From the NCBI RefSeq assembly GCF_901000735.1, contig NC_081542.1, forward strand, positions 37,444,571-37,508,570: 64,000 nt of DNA, written 5' to 3'. This DNA is from Corylus avellana. Taxonomy: Eukaryota > Streptophyta > Magnoliopsida > Fagales > Betulaceae. The notes below the pieces were generated by a model. The model did no database searches and had not been told where the DNA came from. It saw only the letters and a program-made list of their open reading frames with translations. The translations under genes were made by a program, and so were the position numbers. This document shows, piece after piece, positions 12,897 through 22,428 of the stretch; position 1 is the first letter of the stretch, and the number at the start of each line of letters is the position of its first letter.

Positions 12897-13190
12897 ATGG
12901 CGCCGAGTCTGAGAGACCTCCAGCTCACGCGGGTAGCCGGCGCCGGCAAAGACGATGACGCCGGCGATCTCGAGGACGTACGGCTCCTGGATTCCTATGA
13001 GGACGGCGATAGATTCAGTAGAAGCGAAGAGGGGATGAGGAGGGTTCAGGTCAGTGTCACAGGGATGACCTGCGCTGCATGCTCCAATTCCGTTGAGGCA
13101 GCTTTGAAAAGCGTCAATGGGGTTTTGAGGGCCTCCGTGGCCTTGCTTCAGAACAAGGCTGATGTGGTTTTTGATCAAAGCTTGGTTAAG
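12897..13190 (+). CDS. RAN1: RAN1/HMA7 exon 1, second allelic copy (partial gene)
   Basis: This encodes residues 1-98 of the copper ATPase, ending at a GT donor (aag|gttagt). It includes the first metal-binding motif GMTCAAC at residues 56-62. The bases are identical to 22429-22722, and the intron start that follows is identical too until the N run at 13515. No further exons follow in this copy. It is best read as the other haplotype's exon 1, cut off by the contig end. If it were a true duplication it would be an orphan exon with its own promoter. Confidence 0.8.
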
Positions 13191-13514
13191 GTTAGTCTTG
13201 GCTTGGAATTCCCATGTCGTGTAATGTAATTGTGGTTGTGTTTGAATGTTAGTTTGTGGTGAATTGGGTAAAGGGTTAGTGTTGTTTCCAAAATGTTTGA
13301 GCTCTGTGAGTTGGTTTTGGTGTTTTGGACTATGGGTTAGTGGTAGTGTTTGCTTAATTTTTGTGATTTGTGCAGTCTTGTTAGTTTGTGTTCATTTTCT
13401 AATTTGTGGTGAGTTCGATCATATGTTAGTGCTACTTTTGAAAATTTGTGCTTTGTGGGCTTCTTTTGGAGATTTGAACTATAGGTTGATCTTGGTTGAT
13501 TAGTTTCTGAGACT

Positions 13515-13614
13515 NNNNNNNNNNNNNNNNNNNNNNNNNNNNNNNNNNNNNNNNNNNNNNNNNNNNNNNNNNNNNNNNNNNNNNNNNNNNNNNNNNNNNN
13601 NNNNNNNNNNNNNN
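13515..13614. other. Assembly gap (100 N) at duplicate junction
   Basis: A run of exactly 100 Ns, the usual code for a gap of unknown size. Sequence to the left ends at the point that in copy 2 (23046) precedes a long T tract. Sequence to the right restarts in text homologous to 4538. Confidence 0.95.
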
Positions 13615-14065
13615 ATAAACAGTAAAAAAAAAATAGAACATTACAGCCATGCACGCTAATGTTCTGTTAAACACTATTCTAAAAATTATGAACACCATGA
13701 TATATGGAGCAGTAAATTCAATAATTGAAATGTGGATGCCACGTCCTTTTATCTTTTTTACGAACTAGTGGACAACAAGGATGAATTTGGGTGGAAGGAT
13801 CCAGGGACCCAATTTTTTTGAAGGAGCTGTCTTGTTCAAGTCAGTGGAACATTATTTTCTTTCCTTAAAACTTTTTTTTTTTTTTTCCCTGTTTGGTGGA
13901 ACAAATGTCATCTTTCCAACAACATCTTAATCACCAAAAAAGTTTGCTTTCTGAAATTTGTCCTCCATTTTCCAATTTCTTTTTTATTGATATTATTTTA
14001 GAGTATTAATATCAATAAGAGCTAACTGAAAAGCACATTAGGTTTAGATATAATGATTTTTTTTT

Positions 14066-14690
14066 GTAAAGTTTACATACACCCTCAAACTACTACCCAA
14101 TTGACAATGTACCCCCCAAACTTTCAATTGTGACAATGTCTCCTTCAAACTACCAAAATATTGTCAATGTCCCCCCCCAAAACTAGCAATAAGACAAAAA
14201 TGCTCCTATAGATTTCTCAATAAGACAAAAATACTCTTATAAATTCAAAAAAAAATGATTTTCTATAAAAACGAAAAATTTTAATTTAAAAATAATAACA
14301 AAAATTTTTATTTTATTTTTTTTAAAACGGAAATTTTTATTTTAAAAAAAAAAACTATTTTTTTATTTAGTTTTAAAAAACAAAAAATTTCATTTTATTA
14401 AACGAAAATTTTATTTTTTTTAAACGTAAATTTTTATTTAAATAAAATTATAAAACAAAAATAAAAATAAAAAACGAAAATTTTCAATTTTTATATATAT
14501 ATAAAAAAAAGAATCGAAATTTTTAAAATTTTTTTCTTATAAAATTGATTTTTTTTAAAAAAAAAAATTGGCCAACGTTTGGATTTTTTTTTGTTAGTTT
14601 TAGGTTTTTTCTAGAAGTTTAAGTTTTAGTTTTTTTAAAAAAAAATTTTACTAAGGGTAATTTCGTCATTGGGGGGAACATTGACAATTT
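14066..14690. repeat. Long-arm MITE, truncated by gap (copy 2)
   Basis: Counterpart of 4993-5609. Its right arm continues to gggggaacattgacaattt before the N run, which mirrors the left-arm text attgtcaatgtcccccc. Confidence 0.5.
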
Positions 14691-14780
14691 NNNNNNNNNN
14701 NNNNNNNNNNNNNNNNNNNNNNNNNNNNNNNNNNNNNNNNNNNNNNNNNNNNNNNNNNNNNNNNNNNNNNNNNNNNNNNN
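14691..14780. other. Assembly gap (90 N)
   Basis: Unsequenced, followed by a long poly-T tract. Confidence 0.95.
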
Positions 14781-14928
14781 CCTTTTTTTTTTTTTTTTTT
14801 TTGATGAATAATATAATGAATTCACAAGCAAAAAACAAATACATTTAACAATTTTATAAACAATAGATTAACAATTCAAACTCGATCCACACATCCCCTT
14901 TTCTCCTTCCCCAAGAAAAAAAAAATAG

Positions 14929-15300
14929 TAATTTCACTAAAAACTTTTGAACTTTTACTCAATTTGACAAACCCCCCAAACTTTTAAAATCTTTCAATTT
15001 AGTCCTCTGAACTTTCAGTCTTTGATTTGAGCCAAATTAAGTTAGTAGTTAAAATCACATAAAAAAAAAAAAAAAAAAAAAATCCTGATTTTTGTTTTTT
15101 TAAATAAAAAAAATGGAATTAAGGGTAAGCTTGAAATTTTATAACAAAGTCATTGGTATAAACGTCATTTAACGTTTAAAATCTAACGGAGGGGTCCAAA
15201 TTGATTGCAATTGAAAGTTCAAGAAACTAAATTGAGAGATTTTGAAGTTTAGGGGGGGTTTGTCAAATCAGGTGGAAGTTTAAGGGTCTTTAATGAAGTT
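14929..15300. repeat. Long-arm MITE
   Basis: The left arm (tcaatttgacaaaccccc, then ctttcaatttagtcc) and right arm (aaattgagagattttgaag, then gggggtttgtcaaatca) are inverted repeats around an A-rich centre. In copy 1 this region is inside the 939-N gap. Boundaries are approximate. Confidence 0.55.
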
Positions 15301-15328
15301 AAAAATTTAAAATTTAAAATTTAAAATT

Positions 15329-15428
15329 NNNNNNNNNNNNNNNNNNNNNNNNNNNNNNNNNNNNNNNNNNNNNNNNNNNNNNNNNNNNNNNNNNNNNNNN
15401 NNNNNNNNNNNNNNNNNNNNNNNNNNNN
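15329..15428. other. Assembly gap (100 N)
   Basis: Gap of unknown size inside a MITE cluster. The left flank ends in a short tandem repeat of aatttaaa. Confidence 0.95.
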
Positions 15429-15737
15429 AAAATTTTCATATTGCCCATAATTTATTTATTTTTACTTTTTATAAAAAAAATTTAAAAAAAATATTCGGGG
15501 TGGCCGTAGCCACCCCTTTGGCCATCTGGCCATTTTTGCAACTCCCAATTTTTTTATTTTTTTTTTATAAAAAATAAAAAAGTAAAAAAAATTAGGGGCA
15601 ATATGAGAATTTTTGGATGAAATTGGTTGAATTTAAACAAATTTGCAAGTTTAGGGGGGTGCATTGCAAAAATTGAAACATTGGTGATCGAATTGAAAAT
15701 TGCCCCAAACTTTGAGGGGGTAAAGTGTAATTTTCCC
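15429..15737. repeat. MULE-like MITE, right part (copy 2)
   Basis: Counterpart of 6549-6904, starting slightly further in. It retains the central ggggtggccgtagccacccc palindrome and the terminal ggggtaaagtg/ttttccc block. Confidence 0.55.
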
Positions 15738-16780
15738 AATATAACTAAGTAGTCTAAGTTGCATTTTTAGATTTTAGATTCTAAAAGTTTCTCTTTTTAT
15801 CCATAGAGGTCAAGTAGGTTTATGAACAACAGACAACCTTCTTTTTTTAAAACTAAACAAATAAATAAAGGAAGAATACATTTTTTTGAATAATGATAGA
15901 TACTGTATTTTTATCTTTTTTTTTTTATTCAACATTGTATTAAAATTTAATAACATTACATTCATAATTCAGTAATAATTTTAAAAGACAGATCAATTTT
16001 GCGGGAATAAAATTTTAAAAGCCATACTTAAAAAGGCAATCCCGCTCGACCTAAGGCACCAAGTACTTTTATTACTTTCTTTAATTCTTTCCCTTAAAAG
16101 TTATTCTTTAAAAGACCGATCCCTTCCATTGTTTCTTTCTATTACTAAACCTTCTTTTTTTTCTTCTCAAACTTGTTCTTTCAAAAAGTACTTAAAGAGA
16201 CACGAGTCATATCATAGATAAAATATGCATACACGTGATAAATCATTTTGGAAAACTTACTTACAACTTTTACTTACACCATTGCCAGTCATTTGACTCA
16301 TATCACATGTCGGTTTGCATCATGTTACATTGATTAGGTAGGATTTGTTCCTTTTTGGAATTCCTAAAACTCCATCGAACTATAAACAACCTTTTTCTTC
16401 AAGAAAATCCTAATTTTTTAAGTTTGGGTTGTCCATTCGAACGGCCTACGGTCACAACTATGAACGAGGCCTCCTAGAACTAGCTCGTTTAAACATATGC
16501 TATTGTTAACGTAACTCTATGGTTCTATCTTGTTCGAGCGAGACCTATTTCATTCAAATGAAATTGCTCCACTCTGAACATCTTCATGTGAAAACTACTA
16601 TAAAGCATAACTTTGCTTCATCCAATCTCTCCCCCGGCCCGGTCCATGTAACCCAAAACAATCGAACACATATCTCAAGATGTTAATTTTTAATGTAAAA
16701 AATATATAATTTTGATTAAATTAATTTTGTATTTTACTCTTTTCTCTATACCTTACCACAATATAACAACAAAATCTTTC

Positions 16781-16951
16781 GAGTAATGCTATAAGTCTCT
16801 CTTGTGTCATTCTTATGTCTCTCTAAGGATGATGTGATTCTTAAAATCACCATTAGACTCGTGATCGATCATTATTGGATTTTGATCAAAGGACGATTTT
16901 AAAAGTCACCTCATTTTTTGATTGACATAAGAGAGACTAGTAAAATTACTC
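16781..16951. repeat. Foldback MITE (copy 2)
   Basis: Allelic counterpart of 7933-8103 with the same gagtaatgct...attactc ends. Confidence 0.6.
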
Positions 16952-17791
16952 AAACCTCCCTTCTATCAATAAAAACAACCAAGATCTTCAACACTTACTC
17001 AACCACACCGATCACATGACTCACAATATTATAAAAATTCTATTTTTATCCTTTATCTTTTATCTTCTTTTTTTAAAACCTCAAACTCACTCTTAACATA
17101 TTAACAACTTCACACAACCTCCCATTAACAACAAAAACATCAAAAACACAAACTAAATCTGAAACACATGGAGAAAGAAGTAGGAACTTACCCCCTTTTG
17201 GTTTCCTTAAGCTTTCTCCATCTTCAAGACTCTCTCTCTCCTCTAAAACCCTAAAAAGAGCTCACCATCTAAACACACTCTCAGCTTCAATGGACAAAAG
17301 ACGAGAGAAGATGAAAATTTTATTTGGTTTCGAACGTTTAAATAGACCTAGTTCGTGCACTGTACAAATATCATTCAAACGGACTATGCTTCCGTTCGAA
17401 CATATCACATCACGCATTTAATATGCATCATATCTATGTCGCATCTCACCTAACCCGCATAATTGTCAACAAGTGGATATGTCGTTTCGTTAGAATGACA
17501 CGCTATCTGAAGAGTAGTTCCCCAGTCGGAGGTCCATCACCCAATAAATCATTAGAGGGGCTTTTCATCAGTAGTGCTCTCGGTTCTTGACGAGGGGCGT
17601 GGGCCTCGATGGGTCGTGAGCCCATAGACTTTTGTGGGCCTAATAATGGACTTGCGAAGTTTCATATCATCAAATTAAAATGTGAAAATCCCTCCTCCTT
17701 AAGTGATAGATCAAGAACAATAAGGTATAATAGGTGTCCTAAGAACTCTCCCTATGTATACGTCTTAACTTCCATTGTAGATAAGCTTACT

Positions 17792-18603
17792 TAAGGATGT
17801 AAACGAACCAAGCTTGAGCGAGCTTCTCTTGTTCGAGCTTGACTCGTTTAAATTTTACTCGAGCTTGAGCCGAGCTAAAAAATTGAGCTTGAGCTCATAA
17901 TAAGTCGAACCGAGCCAAGCTGGCTCTTATATTTATTATTATTATTATTATTTTATAACAAGTACTCGTAAACGGTTCAAGAAGCCAGCTTGCATATGAG
18001 CATTTGCTTAGCTTGGCTAGCCGAGTATGGAGTCTGAGTCAATACAGTAAGACACTTGGTTTCGAAGAAAGATGATATGCATCTTCTTATAAATAAGCAA
18101 ACTTGAGGATTAATGTTTTCTTAGCAATGTAGGACAAGTTAACAGGTTGTATTCAGACTGCAGTGGGACAACGCCCCTACAAAAAAATATTTTTTCAATG
18201 TCTCTCTCTCTCAATCTCCCTTAGCAGTCACAACGCATCTTTCACCCAAACTCACTCTCATTTCTCACTCTCTCACTCTCGCTCACCAAATTTTTGTAAA
18301 CAAAATTATATACATACATTTGTTATATATATATATATATATATATAGTATATTTGTTATTATTGAGTAATATTGACTATATATTATTATTATTTGTTAC
18401 TTAATAAAAATATACGAGTCACGCCTAATAAACAAGTCGAGCCTTATATGAGCTTGCACATGAGCGCACTCGCGAGTATAACCGAACTGAGTTTACTTCG
18501 TTTAATATTCGAGTTGAGATTTGTATTTACGAAGCGTTTCATTTAATAATCAATTGAGCATGAGTCGAATTTATACGCGATCCCGAGCTCGATAACACCC
18601 CTA
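17792..18603. mobile_element. hAT-like non-autonomous element (copy 2)
   Basis: Allelic counterpart of 8946-9771. The ends are the same, with small inner deletions and a shorter (ATT)n and (TA)n content. Confidence 0.6.
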
Positions 18604-19027
18604 CTTATACTATAAAATATTGACTCCGGAAAAAGGAAAGAAGAAAAAGTCTCGCTCTAGAGGAAATTTGAACATTAATTTAAACAAATTTTCCATATTC
18701 AACGCAAGGATACTCGTAACTTTGCGTCCAAACACGCGTTGCGTGGTCAAGCCATCGACGGCTGCCGCTAACGAACGAAGACGCCCTCCTGTCTTGTTCC
18801 CCCCTAAAAAGTCTCCACAATTCCCAAAATACCCAAGAGCTTCTGCGATTCCAAGTGGACATTAACTAACACATTTTTTATAACAATCATTAAATCCACG
18901 TGCTCACGCAGCCTGAAACGAAGGTAGAAAAACTCCCATTTGGCCATTTTTTAATAAATGTCATAATTTATTTTATTTTTTTTCAGACTACTATTTTATA
19001 AAATTGTTGAACATGAGAAAAATATAT

Positions 19028-19455
19028 GAAAAAATTACAGTTTACCCTCTCAAAGTTGATAGCGTTTTTCAATTCGAACACCAAAGTTTCAATTTTTGCA
19101 ATTCATCCTCCCAAAATTTCAAATTTTTGCAATTTGACCAATTGTATCCAAAACTTCCTATATTGCTCATAATTTTTATTTTTTATTTTTGATAAAAAAA
19201 TTTTAAAAAAAATTCGGGGTGGCCGTAGTCACCCCTTTGGCCATCTGGCCATTTTTGCACTCTCAAATTTGTAATTTTTTTTTATTATTTTATAAAAAAA
19301 TAAAAATTAGGGACAATATGAAAATTTTGAGATAATATTGGTCGAATTAAAAAAAAAAAAATTGAAACTTTGTAGGAGTGGATTGCAAAAATTGAAACTT
19401 TAGTGTTTGAATTAAAAAATGTTGTCAACTTTGGGGGGTAAATTGTAATTTTTCC
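19028..19455. repeat. Long-arm MULE-like MITE (copy 2)
   Basis: Allelic counterpart of 10196-10631. Flanking aaaatatat at 19019-19027 and 19456-19464 preserves the 9-bp target duplication. Confidence 0.75.
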
Positions 19456-19550
19456 AAAATATATATATTTTAATAATTTTTTCTAACTCGATTTTTAAAA
19501 ATTGGGTGTCATTTACAAAAAATGAAAAAAAAATCTAATAAAAAAAAGAT

Positions 19551-19731
19551 AAATGCTAGGTGTTCTTCTACTGTTCTCCTGGTGTCCTCCCAAATGTGAT
19601 GTGACTTTTAAAATTATCGTTGAATTTGAAATTATCATTATTGACTTTTAATCTATTGATAATTTTAAAAGTCATATCACAGTTGAGAAGACACATGAAG
19701 AATACTAAAAAAAAAAAAACACTTACCATTT
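19551..19731. repeat. Foldback MITE (copy 2)
   Basis: Allelic counterpart of 10726-10906; the right end reads cacttaccatttt instead of cacttagcatttt. Confidence 0.55.
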
Positions 19732-20552
19732 TCCTAAAAAAATAAGTGAAAGAGTAAAATAGGAGCTCAGGAAAAAAAATGAAAAAAGAAAATGAAAAAA
19801 AGGCAAAAGGCTCACGTGGCTGGAATAGAGATACCAACTAACTTGTTTAATAGGGGAAATTTGTTGCATTGTTGTACCCACTGTTCAAATCCATTTGTTG
19901 GGTTTCTTTTTCCTGACTTTCTTTTTTTATATTTCTTCAACATTTGGACAGGCTGTTGGATCTTTTTGGTTGAGGTTGTTGGTTTGGTTGAATTATGGTT
20001 GTATGAGACTAAGTTTGTATTATCAAAAAAAAAAAAAAAAAAAAAAATTATGTCTTTATAATACCAGATTCTCCTCCTCACATTTACCCGATGCTCGTGG
20101 CCGTGCGGGTTTTTTTTAACAGACGTGTTATACATTCTCTTTCGATAGTTCTTCTAATCTTTCAATTTTTAAAATTTTAATTGAATTTGTGAGGCCATGT
20201 TCAAGAGACGTGCTCTACATTTTCTTTCGGTTATTTTCTGATTCTTTCAATTTTCAAAATCACCATGGAACGAATCATTTCTCTTCTTTAAACAAATAGT
20301 GAAAAACCACAATTTTAACTAAAGCTTAGACTCTTCTTAGTTTTTTGTTTTTTTTTGTGTGTTTTTTTTGCTTTTCCAAATCTTAAAAAGGAAAATTTTT
20401 CTAGCATTTTAAAATTAATGCTTAGATTATGTAAGATTTTATGACATAGTGGGCTTAGATTTATGACAATCTTAATTTGATGGATAAACCATGAAAAGTT
20501 CATAATATCTTTTTTGTATACCATAAAAAAGAAAAAGAAAAAGAAAAGGGGG

Positions 20553-20712
20553 AGTGTTAGGGAGCTAAACAAATGAACTCAGAAAAATTTTTAAACTGAC
20601 GTGGCAGACCGTGAGTGGCATATAAGGGAGAGAGAATTGCATTTTTTTAATTTTAACTCTTGCCACGTCAGTTGAAAATTTTTCTAAGTTCATTTGTTTG
20701 GCTCCCTAATAC
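20553..20712. repeat. Foldback MITE (copy 2)
   Basis: Allelic counterpart of 11731-11892. The inner arms are better preserved here (actgacgtggcag and tgccacgtcagtt), creating ACGT-core motifs. Confidence 0.65.
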
Positions 20713-21079
20713 TACCCAAAAGGAAAAAGAAGAGGTTTGGATAATTAGTATTGTTTGACTCTTTTTGGTCTACTTTTAGGGGAAAAAAACTTGGGGTTCA
20801 AATTGATTTCTCTCATTTTCTTTTTAATTGAAAAAAAAAAAATTGATCCATATGAAAGTTCAAACTCCAATGTTGCCTATATATATATATATATATATAT
20901 TTGCATTAAATTGAAGTATATATAAAGAAAAAATTACATTAAATTGAAGTAAAATATATAAAAGAAAAAAAAATTACATGAAACTACATTGACAAGTGAC
21001 TTGAAATATGATTTAGTTTAGGTGGTGTAAAAAACAATTACATCACACTTTCTGTAGTTTTTTTATTTACTTTCAAGTT

Positions 21080-21214
21080 TTTTACCATTGGAAAGACTAA
21101 TTTTTTTTTTTTCTCGTTATCAAAAAATCCAAAAAACAAAATATTAATTATAGATAATTAATGACAATAATAAAACTAAAAAAATAAGAAAACCAAAAAG
21201 ATGGAATAATAATT
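21080..21214. repeat. Direct repeat, left copy, flanking haplotype-specific MITE
   Basis: Begins ttttaccattggaaagact and ends gatggaataataatt. The same text recurs at 21754-21872 on the other side of the MITE, with a small A-rich deletion. Haplotype copy 1 has it only once (about 12225-12356). Confidence 0.8.
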
Positions 21215-21215
21215 A

Positions 21216-21760
21216 GGGTTAAATACCTCAGACCCCCCTAGGGTTTGCCAACTTTATTTTTTCCCTCCTGGGGTTTCACTTTTATCACAGGACCCCCTGG
21301 GGTTTTGATAAAGGATCAAATTAGTCCATCCGTTAGTTGACCGTTAGGACTGACACGTGGATCAATCAGATGTTGACACGTGGCACATATTTAATTTTTT
21401 TTAAATTTTTTAAAAATTTATTTATTTATTTATTTTTTTAAAAAAAAGGAAAGGAAAAAACTTGGGGGTGGCTCTTGGCCATTTGGGGGTGGCTCAGGGC
21501 GAGCCACCCCCCAAGTTTTTTCCTTCTTTTTTTTTTTTTTTTTTTTTAAATACATTTTTTTTAAAATTTTTTTTTAAAAAAATTAAATATGTGCCACGTG
21601 TTGACATCTGATTGGTCCACATGTCAGTCATAACAGTTAACTAACGGATGGACTAACTTGATCACTTATCAAAACCTCAGGGGTCTCTGTGATAAAAGTG
21701 AAACCACAGGAGAGAAAAAATAAAGTTGACAAATCCTAAGGGGGTATGAGGTATTTTACC
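21216..21760. repeat. Long-arm MITE present in one haplotype only
   Basis: The ends agggttaaatacctcagacc and ggggtatgaggtattttacc are inverted. The arms include gttagttgaccgttagg and cagttaactaacgg plus G-box cores (cacgtg) on each side. The centre has gggggtggctc and gagccacccccc. It is absent from copy 1. The right end runs directly into attggaaag at 21761, the start of the second flanking repeat. Confidence 0.75.
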
Positions 21761-21872
21761 ATTGGAAAGACTAATTTTTTTTTTTCTCGTTATCAAAAAA
21801 TCCAAAAAACAAAATATTAATTATAGATAATTAATGACAATAATAAAACTAAAAAAGATGGAATAATAATTA
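21754..21872. repeat. Direct repeat, right copy
   Basis: Second copy of 21080-21214. Its first seven bases ttttacc are also the last bases of the MITE, so the joint is a microhomology. Confidence 0.8.
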
Positions 21873-22325
21873 TAACTATCAACCTCAGAAATAAGGGAAA
21901 TTGATTAAAAGTGGAGTTGGAATTAAGACAACAGAAATCAAAACTAAAGAATGGAAAAACTTGAATAAAATTTTGTATTAAATTGTGTACAGAAAAAAGC
22001 TTAAATAAAATAAGAAAATACAATTAATAAATTAATGGTCAAAATTACAGAATAAAATGAACGTACAGAAGAAAATATCATCAAAGACTCCATCTATAAT
22101 TCAACATAATCAAAGGCCAGAAGTAGAAGTTTTCCATAATTGACAGGGTCTCCTCTCACATGTGCAGTACAGAACCACCAAACCGGCCATGAAAGTACAA
22201 AAGCACCTACTCGGAAACCCCAATGTAAAACAAGGGCAAAATAGGAATCCAAAAAAGTCTACCCCACCAGCTTCCACCTGCAACTTGTAGTTAAAAGAAT
22301 TGCTGTCTCACCATTTCCCTCGGAA

Positions 22326-22362
<37 letters not shown>

Positions 22363-22428
22363 CTTGATTTTCTCTTTTTCTTTATATTCTTTGTGCTTTG
22401 ATTTTTCTCTGCTCTGGGGTACCCTCCA
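21873..22428 (+). promoter_or_regulatory. RAN1: RAN1 proximal upstream region and 5' leader
   Basis: AT-rich sequence, then a mixed-composition stretch from about 22080, then a (CT)n tract at about 22330-22359, then the start codon at 22429. The tract and the pyrimidine-rich stretch after it probably lie in the 5' UTR. No clear TATA element is visible, which is common for housekeeping-type plant genes. Confidence 0.45.

Larger units (their letters stand above)
4538..13514. other. Haplotype copy 1 of RAN1 upstream region and exon 1
   Basis: This stretch matches 13615-23046 in order and orientation, with only scattered base changes and small indels. Exon 1 and the following 300 bases of intron are identical in both. 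It ends at a run of exactly 100 Ns just before a poly-T tract, a typical contig break. The second copy starts right after that gap, in the middle of a MITE. I infer an unmerged allelic contig, not a biological tandem duplication. Confidence 0.75.

Noticed and set aside
12759..13178. 139-residue frame on the minus strand over RAN1 exon 1 (also 22291-22710)
   Set aside because: It is antisense to a confident exon, with a low-complexity REREREREF stretch from the CT tract.
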